Shown: positions 11,284-22,832, counted from the first letter of the stretch. The stretch: DNA of 36,746 nt from Cerioporus squamosus (GCA_022592435.1 JABYQS010000281.1:1-36746), one strand, 5' to 3'. Translations and numbers: made by a program. The notes: generated from the sequence alone by a model not told the origin.

Positions 11284-11298
11284 CCGACCGGTAGTCGG
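11284..11298 (-). promoter_or_regulatory. Palindromic element shared by the two SDR promoters
   Basis: Minus-strand CCGACTACCGGTCGG, followed directly by GATATA and preceded by GCCCCACTTTGGGTT, about 220 nt before the SDR start. The same block (GCCCCACA.TTG.TTCCGACCACCGGTCGG.ATATA) occurs twice upstream of SDR copy 2. CCG and CGG half-sites nine bases apart would suit a dimeric Zn2Cys6 regulator; that is inference. Confidence 0.5.
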
Positions 11299-11624
11299 AA
11301 CCCAAAGTGGGGCGAGAAGGCGTAGTAGGAAAACCTGCCAGCCCGAAAGGTACCCGTCGCATGTGGCTAGGCGTCCTGGGCACGGGGTCACACTGCCATG
11401 TCCATCGTCAGTGAAGGAAATACAATAGATTGACGGACGATACAATGCGTGGGGATGACGTTGCAGGTTCTGGATATGCGCGGTGTGAGAGCATGTGCAA
11501 CAAAACAGAGAAAATACAAGAATGCGATGTCCAGTGTCCAGTGAAAGCACTGTAGGAAGGAACGACATAAGGAGATGTAGTATCGATACATTCTGAGGAC
11601 TTCGAACGGTCCAGCCGTCTAGGT

Positions 11625-14600
11625 TCACGTTGCCTCCTCCAGATCCATATCCGGTTTGAACCGGTGCACCGTGTCGATCGCGTCGCACCCTTTCCGCACG
11701 AAGACCAGCTGGTTACGAAAGGACGCATTAGTTGAGAATCCAGGCAGCTGTGTCAACACCATTGAGACTCACCATGTACGGGTTCGCCGTTGACCCAGTG
11801 GTATCCGCAAGCACCTCATCCTTGCTGACCGCGCTCACGTCCGAGTCGTTGTACTTGAACCAAGAATCAGGATGCTCCGGGAGATTGCGCGAGTAGAAGA
11901 AGTAGTGTCCCCATGACGGCGACGACCCGCGGTGGATGAAGACCGAAGTGAGCTCGTACGCCGCCGAGGTTTCGTCCTTCCAGATGTCCTCGATCTGCGC
12001 CTTCAGCTGCGTCGTCTTCTCACGTTCGATGCGCAGCTGCTCCTTGATGAGCGCCTCTTCGCTGCGTAGTGATGAAAGGAAAGCCTCGTCGAAGGGAAGG
12101 TCGAGGGTCGTCTGCTTTGACAGGAAGTCTGCTACGTTCGCGAACGCGGGCGCGAACGGTGCGTGCTATATGAGATGTGAGCAAGAACTCAACCTACGAT
12201 ACACTGCTACGCACCTTGCCCTGCGTCAACCGCTGGACCCGTTCCCGCGCAGCATTGAGCTCAGCGAGAAGAACTTTGGACCGCGCCTTCTTCTCCGGGT
12301 TGGCGCTGTCGAGGAACCGATCCATGTAGATCGTCTCCCCAAACTTGACGTACGCTTGCGACTTGTACGCCTGTTGCGTCTCCCGGTTGAACTGCACTCG
12401 CTACCAGGTTGTATGGGTCATTAGGCCATGTATCGACCAGCGGAGTCACCGGTCTTACCTGAAGCTGGATCTGCAACAGCGGCGGGAGGTCGACCAAAGA
12501 CACCTCCATGCGCTTCTTGATTCCGCCGATGTCCACGACGTCGTCAAAGTACCGCGCCAGCCCGTCGTACAAGTCGAAGCCCTCGTCCGCCACATTAACG
12601 TGAAGATGCGAGAAGAGGTCCTCTTTCTCGTGTATCGATGACTGATGCCGGGCGTCGTCGTTGGGTGAGAGCGCGATGAGACGTTGCCGCTTCTTGCCGT
12701 AAAACAACCTGCACACACATCGATTACTTTCCACGCGTCCTGAGCTACACAACGAAGGGACGTACCTCTTGACCGGACTTGTCTTATCGTCATCCGAGGT
12801 GGCCATACCTTGGAAATCCAGCAGCGCAGTTTCAATCTGGAACATGCAGTTGTCCATGCACTCTGAGACGTCGTGTTGCCGCCCTGCGGATCAGAAGCAA
12901 CAAACCCCATCAGCACCATCACCTAAACCAACACCCACAAGCACACAGCCACCTACCAAACATCATAACCGAATCATCCGTCTGCCGAGCCTTCCTGGGC
13001 GGCAACGGCGGCGGCGCCTTCGCGACCTGCGACTCATCCTTCATCTCTACGTCCGCATCTTCTGCCGGCCTCTTCGCAGTCGCCACAGAAGAGGACGACG
13101 ACGAAGCGATCGCCTCCTCGATGAAGGAAGCTGCTTCTTGTCCTTTGGAACTCGCCACGCTCTCCGTAGTCGGCGGCGAGCTCCTCGGACTCATCGACAT
13201 CGCGTGCGACTGGACGTCGACGTCCATCGCGCTGTCTGCGTCTCGTGGGCGCTTGCCAAGCACGCTGCCGGTGGGGCTCTTCGGGCTCTGGAGGGGCGAC
13301 GCCGAGCGGTCGAACGCCGGCAAGGCAGCCACGGCCATATCGTCAACGAGCGTCGCATCAGTATCGTTCGAGGAGTCTGTGCCTGCCTTGTCCGCTTCGA
13401 CCTCGTCCTCTTCCTCATCCTGCGAAGTCACCAGCGCCAGCTTGGCGAGTTCGACCGCCGGAGTAACTGCAGGGTTCTCACACATCTGCATGTTCCAGAA
13501 TAAGTCCGCGAGGAGCGCGACGACTGCAAACGGAAGGTCAGGCCATGCTCGATGGGAGAACCGAAGGAAAGACGTACATTTCTTAGAGCGCATGATCTCG
13601 CGACGAGTCACAAGACGCCCACCGACACGATGCCGCCTGAGCTCCTCGTCCGTGAACTTGCTCTTGTCCAGGGACTTCGTGTCCGCTGTTGCCAGCTGAG
13701 CAATTGCCTCGCGAAGATCCTTGATGGTGTAGAAGTACTGCGATAGAGGTGAGTTAAAGTGGCAGACGACAAAGCAAACGCGTACCTGCAGCAGCGAGTT
13801 GAGGTAGCAGGTGTTACCAAGCTGGTTCAAGCCTCTTGGCATATCGGGGGTGGCGTTCACAACCGTTCCATCTCCAGCTAGACGAAGCTGTCAGGTCAAG
13901 CACTGGCAAGCATCCCGAGATTTGCACTCACGGTCAGTGCCAGTAGCAAGGAACTGCCGCAGCCGGTCACTGTTCGTGACCTCGGCAATGACGCTCAGAG
14001 CCTCGCGCATCCGTTCAGCCTGACTCGGCTGGTCCTCGACCTATAAATGCATAAGCACTACGACCGAAGCACTCGGGCTGTCTCGCACTTACCCGCATCG
14101 AGTAGACGGTGAGCAATATCCCCTCCTCAACATCCTTCGGCACCTCCAGGGTGGAATACGCCGTCTCAGGCGACATCCCGGTCCCCTTCTCCTCGCTCCA
14201 GATCTTCAATAAAGCCTTGCTGCCTCGGGCCTCCGCGATAATCTTCAGCGCGTCGTTCAGCGTCGCTCGCCGGGTGTGCGCATCACTCCGCTGCCACGCC
14301 CTCTGCCTCGCACTCCGCCACGCACGCGCAATGAACTCATCATCGACATCGGCGTCCAGTTCCACCCCAAGCTCCGACTCCCGTCCGAAACCGAGCGTGC
14401 TGGCAGCGGCCGCATAGTCTTCCGGGGTGAAGCGGCACCGCTCGCGCTCCTCGATGATGAGCTTCTGCAGCTCTTCCGGGACGTCAACGCGGCGGTTAAC
14501 CATCGCATTGACAATCGTGATCAGGTGCGCAAAGTATATCATCGTGTGCTCAGGGTCACAGCGGCACTGCGCGAGGTAGGCGAAAGCAAGCCGTTCTGCG

Positions 14601-16306
14601 AATGTAGTCAGACACAGACAACGCGCGCGGAAAATGCGGAAGGCGACCTACCCCAGGTATACATAGTCGGCGTCATGCCTAGCCTCTTCCATGACGCGTC
14701 CAGGGCCGAATAGCCTTGCAGAGCGTCCGGGAGGCCGTCACGAGATACTGAGAAAGACGGTCAGGTACACACTCCGCGAAGGGAAGAGAGCCCTACATTG
14801 CGTAATGTGTGCGCCAACACCCATCTGGTACAAATCACGGACGCAATCGACTTGCGCATGGAGAACCATGGGGTTGTACGACTTGAGCGCGTCCTCTGCA
14901 CGATGTTCAGCGGCCGCTCAGAAAACATAGTCACACAGAAACCTACTGTTCTTCTCGAAGATGACGAGCCACGCGCTGAGCTCGACCCAGGCGCGCAAGA
15001 GCTTCTTCCGCGCAGCAGCTCCTTCGGGCGTGTCCGGCTCGATCGGAGGCGGGTGAAGCGCAAGCTCGCCTGCCTTCTGCGTTCCCTGCGATAGGCCCTC
15101 GAGAGGGAAGCCGAGGACTGCGAACACTTGCGCCCTGATAATCGTCAGCAGGCACTACGCCCGAGCGCGAGAGACTTACACGTTCTCGTTCCAGCCAATC
15201 TTGGTTCTGAACTTGTTTCTTGACACAGGAAGAGACCGCTGCTCGTCTCTCCACAGGCGGTTGTCGACGATGCTACGGCCTGTCGTGAACTAACAGCAAT
15301 CGGAAGCAAGATGTTCAACTCACGTCAAGACCGTTTCCCAAGCGGCCACCGCAGTAGCTCTGGGCGACTTGTCAGGCGCCGGGTTGGCCATCTTCTCGCG
15401 CGTGAACTCGTCCATCAGCGGTAGTGGAATAACACCAGGGATAATATCCGAAACAAGGCAGTACGTAGAGCACTGACAGCAGAGGTAGAGGTCGAGCAGA
15501 AGGTCGCCGTGGGTGTAGGGAGGATTGAGCTTCGTCGCATCAACCGCCTTCTCGTAGCGGTGCCAGTGGTGGGTTACATTGGCCTGGCCAAACGGTTGCT
15601 CGCCGTCGCCGACGCAGGAAGTGGTGGCCTTGCGGCGTGCTTGATCCGGCAGAGGGTACTCAGGATCCTTGACGAGAGGAGGAAGCACGCTGGACGACCG
15701 CCAGAGAAGCAAGACCCAGCCGTTGTGCTCCCGGCAGAAGTAGGCGTTCGGGTGTGGAATAGCGGTACGGACCTCGGCCGCGGTCGGGGTATGTGGAGGT
15801 GCAGGGGTAGCGAGAGGAGGGTGGGGTTGCGTGCTCACCGAGTACAGCGCATGGTCGGGGTCGTGAAGCATGTCTGCGAGGAGGGGAGGGAGGACGCCTG
15901 GACCAGGCCTGCGCTTCTGTGCGCGAAGATCGCCATCGTACCAATGCAGCTCCTCCTCCTCGTCGCGTCCATCGATGCTGATCTTGCGTATGATAGAGGT
16001 GTCGCCCCACCCGGAAGCGTTGGCTGTGTAATCGTTAGCTTCGCCCCAGTCGGTGGTTGTCGCGCCGCCCCACGGATCCCATGCATTGTTGGCTGCAGTC
16101 TCCTCAATCAGCTCGGGTTCGCGGAAGTTGTCTGGAGGCATGAATGATGTGTGTGAGGAGCCTGGCTTTCTCGAACTCGAGCTCGCGTCCGTTCCGTAGA
16201 AAGTAGCAGGAGAGATCGCCGTGGGTCTTGGTGGCGTCGATGGACGACTCTCTGGGTTCGTTGACCTTCGACGCAAGCCGGAAGACGACGGCGAGTCCTG
16301 TGTCAT
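11625..16306 (-). CDS. Ubiquitin-specific protease, Ubp2/USP25-28 type
   Basis: Fifteen exons: 16306-15324, 15272-15180, 15134-14947, 14895-14797, 14747-14652, 14595-14093, 14040-13932, 13877-13786, 13737-13578, 13523-12957, 12883-12766, 12708-12459, 12400-12215, 12165-11773, 11708-11625. All phases close, 1306 residues. The catalytic Cys box is GLNQLGNTCYLNSLLQ (Cys ~714), followed by GRQHDVSECMDNCMFQIE; the His box is SSPSWGHYFFYSRN (His ~1235) and the domain ends with YMLVFVRK. These are hallmarks of C19 deubiquitinases. The long N-terminal part and the QxDVSEC box resemble yeast Ubp2, which trims Lys63-linked chains and works with Rsp5/Rup1. Between the Cys and QxDVSEC boxes lies a low-complexity insertion of about 150 residues (acidic, then Ser/Pro-rich, KRPRD). 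An in-frame ATG at 16486 could add 60 basic residues; I chose 16306 because the intervening sequence looks like a pyrimidine-rich leader. Confidence 0.93.
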
Positions 16307-16684
16307 CGTAGCAAACAGAGGCAGAAGGAGGGAGGACGGGAGGGTGGTGGTTTTCGACAAGTCCGCGACGCGCGCGCGTCGCCTGTGTTCCACAATGGCA
16401 CGTGACTTTGACTCTTTGGTCGGAGACACCTTGATTCTTGGTTGTTTCTCCTCCTCCTTGTCTTTTTTTCGGTGGATTGAGTCCATCGTCCGAGTACACT
16501 CTGCGACACGTAACGTTTAACTGCCCGAGAGGCTCTGGCAGTATAAATACAACGAGGTCAGTACTGATTACATAGCGATCCCGAACATCATCCCTAGCTG
16601 GCACAATCCGGGGTACAAGGTGATCCAGTCGACCAACGACCTTACGAGTGAAGCAAGCGTACTATCCTCTGTGAGTCTTCTCAT
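16307..16684. other. Deubiquitinase upstream region
   Basis: About 380 bp between two minus-strand genes. It contains the deubiquitinase leader, with an alternative in-frame ATG at 16486, and the DUF6535 gene 3' end. A palindromic GTATAAATAC is at 16541-16550; its TATAAATA reads on the plus strand, so its role for the minus-strand gene is unclear. Confidence 0.5.
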
Positions 16685-18089
16685 CTACACTGCTCCAATA
16701 GCGGACGCAAGACTTGACCCGCTTACAGAGTCGCCTGACCGACACCGTGGCGCGACCACTGGCATCGCGATGTTCATGGCACACTCAGCCAACATACCAG
16801 GCGCGCGGACCGCAGCCTCAATAAACGCCCTCCACAGTTGCTCGTCGTCCAGCGTCTTCCCTTGCGGGTGCTCGTGCGTCATCTGGTAGATTCCTCCCCA
16901 GATGCGCAGCAGTTTCAGCACGTCCTCGTCGGACGGCATGCCCATCTCACCGGCCCTGTTGTTGAACGTCGTCTGATCCTTTGCCACACGCGCCACGATG
17001 ATCCTCTGTATGGACTCCTTCGCCTTCCTCGGCGCAACATCCTTGAAGCACTGGTTGACCGCCAGAAGCTTCTTGTTGCCCCAGTACTCGCGGTTGATAT
17101 ACTCCAGCGCCTCGAGTTCGAGCTCGCTTCCATGCTCCGTCGCGTTGCGTCTCTCGCGGTCCACCATGCTCTCGAACGTCTTCCACCGGAACCCATCCGA
17201 GCCCTTCCACGTGAAGATGTACAGCGGGCGCATGATCTTGTACAGCGCCCTCGAGAGGGGCGACTTGTACGGGCAATGAGTGGAAAACGCAGGGAAGAGC
17301 GCCGTCCCCCACGTCAGGATCATCCACAGACCCGACATCCCGATGAGCACCCAATACAGCGTAATGTCGAGCTTCAGCGTGAACATCGTCATGCCAAAGT
17401 TGAAGAGCGCGACGGCGAGTTGGAGGAGGAACGAGATGGTAGAGACGAGCTCGCGCATGCCCCATCGCCGAAGCCCTTGGTGCCTGTACTGCTGCACGTG
17501 CACGAGCTCGCGCGGACAGTAGGGGAGGTCGAGCATGTACTCGCGGAGCCATTCCTTCACCCACAAGCCGAGGCCGGAGGAGATGAGGCAGAGGAGGAGG
17601 CTGGCGAAGAGCACCGAGTTCTGGATGACGTCGAAGAGCTCCGCTTTGAACGGCTCGACGGGTGCGACCGTCCGCGTGCCGTTCAACTGCTGGGAGAGGA
17701 TGTACAGGACATCTACAGCGATCTTCGCATTGTCAGGCTGTAGGGAGTTGCTGCTCGTCCCGATGAATAGGGTGATCACCGTCAAGAACAACGCGGACTT
17801 TCCCATGGATACTCGGTCAGCGTCGAGTTCAGGCGACAATCGTCGTGGTACTCACGAAGGTGAGAAGACTGTCGACTTCGTCTATCCATGCGTCGACCTG
17901 TTCCCTGTCGCGTTGACCGAGCAGGTTCGTGCACTCATCCCAAGCATTATATGTTTCGTGTTTGTCATAGGATGCTACTGGGACACCTGCTTCCTCGTCC
18001 TGAATCGATGGTCTGGTCAGTATCCGCAGCGGCTTTCCAATCGAGTGGCGTTGTCTCACCCATAGTTTCTGATCTCGGAAGATACCCAT
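16685..18089 (-). CDS. DUF6535 family membrane protein
   Basis: Two exons (18089-17856, 17797-16685), intron 58 nt, 448 residues. Residues ~48-100 fit the basidiomycete DUF6535 pattern: YNAWDECTNLL, VDAWIDEVDSLLTF joined across the intron to SALFLTVITLFIGTSSNSLQPDN. Four hydrophobic segments follow the family layout: LFLTVITLFIG, SVLFASLLLCLISSGLGL, TISFLLQLAVALFNFG and YWVLIGMSGLWMILTWGTALF, with the characteristic YCPRELVHVQQYRHQGLRRW between the second and third. The C-terminal ~200 residues are soluble. Function of the family is unknown; copies are numerous in mushroom genomes. The 3' end is uncertain: a donor GTAAGC near 16730 could lead to a short terminal exon instead of reading to the stop at 16685. 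A TATA box sits 85 nt before the start. Confidence 0.85.
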
Positions 18090-19117
18090 GGCTCAAGTGA
18101 CAGCCGATGCAAATGTATGCAGAGAATGTGAGGGGGAGTGAAACCCAGCTACGAGAGCAACTGCTCCCCCGTATTTATACGGACCAACATCCGGTGACCT
18201 CGGTCGCAGATGTTCTGTATGCCAACATGTCCGGGTGTTGGTGGTCGAAGAAGGTGGTCCCAGAATGTACGCTGTCCTCGATGGCTTGGTCCACTGGATT
18301 ACGCTGCGGACCCTCCCGAGAGCTTTGGAGACGATCACCGAGTTCGCAGAAACAGAAGCAACCAAGCACCAGAGAGGTCCGCATAGCTCCACACTGTCGT
18401 CCTCGTCCACCTCCTGAGCTATTCCGAGAGTTACTGCACTCATTGACTGTGCGGCAGCCTGAATATCGATGCCGACCGCCGTCAACGTGACGAAACCGCC
18501 GCAGGGACTACGCAGACATGTTCTGAGGCACCCATGAGAGTCATAGGCGATCAGCACACAGTGCACCAGGGATCCAGGACCCCACCCGAGACGATGGCGT
18601 CGACACGGGCGCGTTCCGCGTGTTCTCCGCGCACTGCGTCCCGCAGCATCCGCAGGTCGGCCTTAACACAAAGCATGGCTGCCAACAGGATACTCCGGTG
18701 AACCCTATACATGATCTCCAGAGCGATATACGTACGTGCAATTCTCGTGGGACCAAACGACCGTCGACAAGCCTTGAGGTTCGAGAGCCTCCGAAGCAGT
18801 GAGCGGGTGAAGTCAAAAATCGATGTTGATCCGGTAGACTTGGCACAGATGCAGGAATTAGTCTCGTACAACGAAAGCAGGAAGTCTGAGTCGAAGGAAG
18901 AGGAGCAGCAGCAGCAGCGCTGCATCGGGAGTACAGATTGGCGTTCATGTTCAGTCGTCGAGTAAGGGATGCCTTCATTTCCTGTGTTACTACTCACAAG
19001 ACTGGCTTCATGGGCGAGTAGAGCAGATTCGACATACTTAGTTCCTCCTTGGACTGCCAGGGTGAAGTACTGACAGTATAGAGTAGTCAAAACGGCAAAA
19101 TGGGAAGTCGACCTCAA
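18090..19117. other. Intergenic, no gene supported
   Basis: About 1 kb between the DUF6535 start and the tRNA. The first 100 bp is a promoter. Further up, several frames are open on the minus strand (18541-19222), but they overlap one another, are rich in Cys/Ser/Arg and show no family motif or consistent splicing, so I do not call a gene. Confidence 0.45.
18171..18180 (-). promoter_or_regulatory. TATA box of the DUF6535 gene
   Basis: GTATAAATAC on the minus strand, about 85 nt upstream of the ATG at 18089. The decamer is GTATTTATAC on the plus strand. Confidence 0.55.
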
Positions 19118-19191
19118 TGAGTCGGCCCAGGTTCGAACTGAGGACCTTCTGTGTGTTAGACAGATGCGATAACCAACTACGCCACCGACCC
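19118..19191 (-). tRNA. tRNA-Val (anticodon AAC)
   Basis: A complete 74-nt cloverleaf without intron. The acceptor stem GGGTCGG pairs with CCGACTC (one G-U), with A as discriminator. The D arm is GCG-TAGTTGGTTAT-CGC; the anticodon arm TCTGT-CTAACAC-ACAGA has AAC at positions 34-36 (plus-strand 19155-19157); the variable loop is AGGTC; the T arm is CTCAG-TTCGAAC-CTGGG. The internal A box and B box (GGTTCGAAC-type) are intact. Runs of four T follow about 15 and 24 nt downstream and can end Pol III transcription. The inosine-modified anticodon would read GUU, GUC and GUA valine codons. Confidence 0.95.
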
Positions 19192-19364
19192 TTCTTGATG
19201 CCGTAAATGTAACAAGTATCAAAATGGGGGAAACTTACCGGCCTTTCAAGTGTGACGGCACGCGAGGGGGTGATGTGACGGGACGCGTGCTCCGCCACCG
19301 CGTCATGGACTGTCAAGGTGGAGGTCACCACTGGTCACCATCGTTGCCCGTTGCCCGACGCCCG

Positions 19365-19372
19365 TATATAAA
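19365..19372 (+). promoter_or_regulatory. TATA box of the DUF3292 gene
   Basis: TATATAAA about 54 nt upstream of the ATG at 19419. Two direct GGTCACCA repeats (19323-19330 and 19333-19340) lie just before it and could be a regulator site. Confidence 0.55.
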
Positions 19373-19418
19373 GTAGCCATCGCCGGCGACGCTCTTCGCT
19401 TTCCCCACCATCCTCCTC

Positions 19419-22287
19419 ATGTCCGACGACGACGACCCCGCCATCCTCGACGGGCTCCCCCGCGACTTCCCCCACGACCTCGCGCCCGGTGAGCAGCCGC
19501 CAGAGGTTCTAGCCGTCGCTCAGAAGCTGCAACAACATACCACTGTCGCGCAACCTCCGCCTGCCGAAGAACCTCCTCGCGCGGCCGCCCCACCTACTGT
19601 CCAACATGAACCGTCGCCCTCTCACACCGACCAATCACTCCCGTCCCCTACCACTACCGCATACACCGAGACTTCTGTCGATGGCAAGCCCGTCGCAGAT
19701 GCCGCACACGCTGACGCACCTCCTCCACCTCCGCCAGAAGACGTCATGAAGCCTCTCCCAGAAGTACCGGCTGAGCCCGCGCCAGAAGACATCCAGAATC
19801 CGGTCGATCTCGTCGCGCACGAACACGCCCTCCCTCCGAGAGCAGCCAAAACTGCCTCACAGCTTGACGATCCTAGCGTGAAGGATCTGGGTTGGAGAGC
19901 GGATACTGTCCGAGCACCGTCGCTCATCAAGGGTATGACCAATGACGACCTCTTCCAGCTCATCCGTCGTTTTAACAAGGTGCGTCTCATTCCCCACGGT
20001 AGTACGTGCTTCATGCTGAGCTACGTACAGCAAATCCAACACGTTCGCGAGATTCCTCCTCCTCCTCCCGGCTTCCTCGATCTCGAGATATCGGACGACG
20101 AGGAGTTTTCGCCTGACAAGCTGCGCGCCAACCTTGAACGTCTCTACATGACGGTGGTATGTATCACCAGGCTCTCGAGGCGCTTCATGCGTTCATCTCT
20201 TCCTCCTTGCAGATAGTCGGCATGGCTGCCTTTGGCAAGCATATAGCCCGTCTCCGCTCCTGGAACGAGCCGCGGCGCACTGCTCGCTTCTGCGCGGTAA
20301 GCTGCCTCGACGTGCCCTAACGTATTGGTCCTAATGTATGCGTTCATCAGGCGTACTTCATCGCATGGTACCTATCTCTCCTCCCTGCCTTGCTCATTAG
20401 CACTCTCCTCGTCGTCATGTTCCATCCACCTGCACGTCGAGCACTCTTCCCGCCGGCTCCTCTCGCCGCAGTGAGCGCGTCCAGCGGCAATCTGCAGGTT
20501 CCTCGTGCAGGCACACTCGGTTCTCATGATTCTCTCTCGGGCGCTCCGGAAGCGCACCAGGGTGAGGCCGTCGAGCAAGAAGCCTCGCAATTCGTCGCGT
20601 CATTTGCGGCTATCGGTGCAGGTACCGTCATGGGACAAGGTGGTGCTCCGAAGCGAAAGCGTGGAGAGGCGCGTGCGGACGAAAAAGACGACGCAGCAGG
20701 TGAGATGGAGACGGAGGTCGATAAGGGACCTCGGGCGAGCGAGGACTCTTTTGGAGGTGGCATCCCCGATCCTAGCGAATTCGCACTGAAGGCAAAGAAT
20801 GTCAAGGACACAGCGAACTCTGACGGCGTCGAGGATCCGGCAGCCAAGGTGGCTAAGAAGAGCGTGGAGGGCGCTATGTGGGAGAAGATGCGTCCGGTCA
20901 TGAGGATCCTGGCCGACATTGCAGATACCTGGGAGCGATTTGCAAAGTAAGTACTGCTGGCATGCTCGCGTAAAGACGTTGCTGACGGTGTCCTAGTGCT
21001 CTTGAACCCGTCGCGCCGTTCCCGAAGTATACCGCACGTCTTCGACTGGCTGGTGTCTTGGTCCCTATCCTGCTTGCTTCGTTCTTTGTCACCGCAGAGA
21101 TGGTGGTGGACGGAACGACGTTCCTCGTCGGGGTGATCTTCTTCACCGGGCCTGTCACTAGCAAGCTTTTCCACACGATCACCCACCGCTTCCCGCACTG
21201 GCGAAAATCCCTTGAACTTAGACGGTACGTTGTGAACAGCAGGGATATGAAAGCTGACTGATGTAGTGTCATCGATAGATCGCTGTTGAGGGGCGTACCT
21301 ACCAATGCGCAACTTACCATCACTCTCCTACGCCTCGCCGAAGAGGCGAAGGCTCCGCTCCCTCCGCCGCCCGCTTCACGACCTCATCATACCGCTACTG
21401 CCGTAGAGGCTGCCAACCCAGCTGCCGCCCACCCACCAGAAGCTGCGGATGCCTTGAAGCAGCACGACTTCGCTTTCGACACGGAGAACTACGAAGTCGA
21501 AGGTGTCGATGCGGACCATCCTGCTGCTCATACGGACTCGGAAGAAGGTACCTATGTCGACGGCGAGGGCACAGACCGTGAGAGCGTGGAGCGCGAAGAA
21601 GAGCACAAGGATGATGGTGAAGGGAAGAAGAAGAAGCGACGGGGCAGCAAGCTCGTCGGCTTCATGCGCAAGACGACCCGCGCCGGCGTCGGCGGGATTC
21701 TCGGCGTCGACCACCTGAAGGCAAAGATTGGGAACGAACATGCGAAGCGCCGCCTTGGAGCCGTTGCGCCGCCCGGAGATGCGAACGCCAACGCTGTGGA
21801 GGCGGATGGAAAGTCGGCGGCGGAGAAAGTGGAGGACCACGAGGTGCCCGACGAGAAGGATGCCGCGGAGGAGGTGTTCAAGCGTGAGGGCCCGACGAGT
21901 TTCTCGGGGCGCGTGCACGGGAGGAAAGGCCGGCTCCTGCTTGTGACCGGGGCGGCGTCCCCGTGTCTGGCGTGGGCCGCGGAGAAGCCGCTGCGGGCTG
22001 CGCTGTCTGCGCCGTCCAAGGTCCCGGGCAAGGGCGGGAAGGAGGAGGACGGCATCGACGCGGAGTGGACGGTCGGGGTGGGGGATATTGTTTCGCTGCG
22101 GAAAATGGGCGGTTTTGGGTGGAAGGGACGCTTGATCGTGGGCTGGGCGACCGGGAGAGATGTGGTGGATGGGTTGGAGGTTGTCGACCGGTTTGGGGAG
22201 CGGAAGGTGATAACGGCGATCAAGGGACGGGACGAGCTGTTCAATCGGTTGATCGCGATGGGGGGTAAGTGTTGGGAGTGTTTGTGA
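19419..22287 (+). CDS. DUF3292 family membrane protein
   Basis: Six exons (19419-19979, 20031-20156, 20213-20296, 20351-20946, 20997-21224, 21267-22287), introns 51, 56, 54, 50 and 42 nt, 871 residues. Recognised as the fungal DUF3292 family, whose role is unknown. The first ~150 residues are Pro/Ala/Glu-rich and disordered. Then come GWRADTVRAPSLIKGMTNDDLFQLIRRFNK and PPPPPGFLDLEISDDEEFSPDKLRANLERLY, an amphipathic conserved region, and a membrane segment FIAWYLSLLPALLISTLLVVMF (~270-290). A second pair follows (AGVLVPILLASFFVTAEMV, FLVGVIFFTGPV, ~490-530). The C terminus has a Lys/Glu-rich linker and a GRAM/PH-like end (RVHGRKGRLLLVTGAAS ... SLRKMGGFGW ... ELFNRLIAMGG). The first intron is a multiple of three and would add 17 residues without a stop if retained. 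The ATG is preceded by a TATA box at -54. Confidence 0.87.
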
Positions 22288-22657
22288 GCATGTGCTGGTT
22301 GTCGAGCGCGCGGAACGGATATCGAGCTTCGAGGACTCTGGAATGTAGCATACACGTCTATCCTTCAATGTACCAACAACACATGCAGCGCTATGTTTTT
22401 GCTAATGTAGAATAGTCACCATGCAACGTCGTCGCCAGCAGGGGTGTGTTTCTTCATGCACGGACGGGTGGCGGGTGGTTGTCGGGGGAGTCGCGGCTTT
22501 TCCCGGGTGGGCCACGTCAAATTTCGCTTGCGCTACCACCTCCCGCATTGATACCGCCGAGCAGTCTAGTCCTCTGGAGGTGTATACAGGCCTCATGAGA
22601 AAGTCGTCAGATGGTAGGTCATGTTCTGAGCTCTCGTCGCGCGCCCCACACTTGTAT

Positions 22658-22672
22658 CCGACCACCGGTCGG
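22658..22672 (+). promoter_or_regulatory. Palindromic promoter element, distal copy
   Basis: CCGACC-ACC-GGTCGG inverted repeat followed by GATATA, about 300 nt before the SDR copy 2 start. It matches the element before SDR copy 1 (11284-11298). Confidence 0.5.
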
Positions 22673-22817
22673 GATATAGCGACGTCGCGCACGCAGACCT
22701 CTCACATCGAGACAGGCAAGAAGTCTGGTCCTCTGGCGGTGTATAAACGCCTTCTGAGAAAGTCTTCGAACGATGGGGAGGGCTTTCAGCTCTCGTGGCC
22801 GCGCCCCACATTTGTTT

Positions 22818-22832
22818 CCGACCACCGGTCGG
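22818..22832 (+). promoter_or_regulatory. Palindromic promoter element, proximal copy
   Basis: A perfect CCGACC-ACC-GGTCGG inverted repeat directly followed by CATATATC, which may act as the TATA box. It lies about 140 nt before the ATG at 22963. Confidence 0.5.

Larger units (their letters stand above)
11066..11624. other. SDR copy 1 promoter and deubiquitinase 3' region
   Basis: Both flanking genes are on the minus strand. The half near the SDR carries a TATA box and a palindromic element shared with the paralogue; the half near 11400-11624 should hold the deubiquitinase 3' UTR. No further gene was seen. Confidence 0.6.

Noticed and set aside
12769..13699. Plus-strand frames of 244 and 306 codons opposite the deubiquitinase
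   Set aside because: They are antisense shadows of the low-complexity exon 10 and run through its splice sites.
16541..16550. TATAAATA on the plus strand as a promoter
   Set aside because: No plus-strand gene follows; the region downstream is the end of the minus-strand DUF6535 gene.
16838..17743. A 301-codon plus-strand frame opposite the DUF6535 gene
   Set aside because: It is a His/Glu/Arg-rich antisense shadow. The minus strand has the family motifs, membrane helices and TATA box.
18541..19222. Minus-strand frames between the DUF6535 gene and the tRNA
   Set aside because: One of them runs through the tRNA gene. Composition is Cys/Ser/Arg-rich and there is no motif or splice chain.
21376..22368. 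Minus-strand frames of 330 and 267 codons over the DUF3292 gene
   Set aside because: Antisense shadows of a Lys/Glu-rich exon; no start context or family match.
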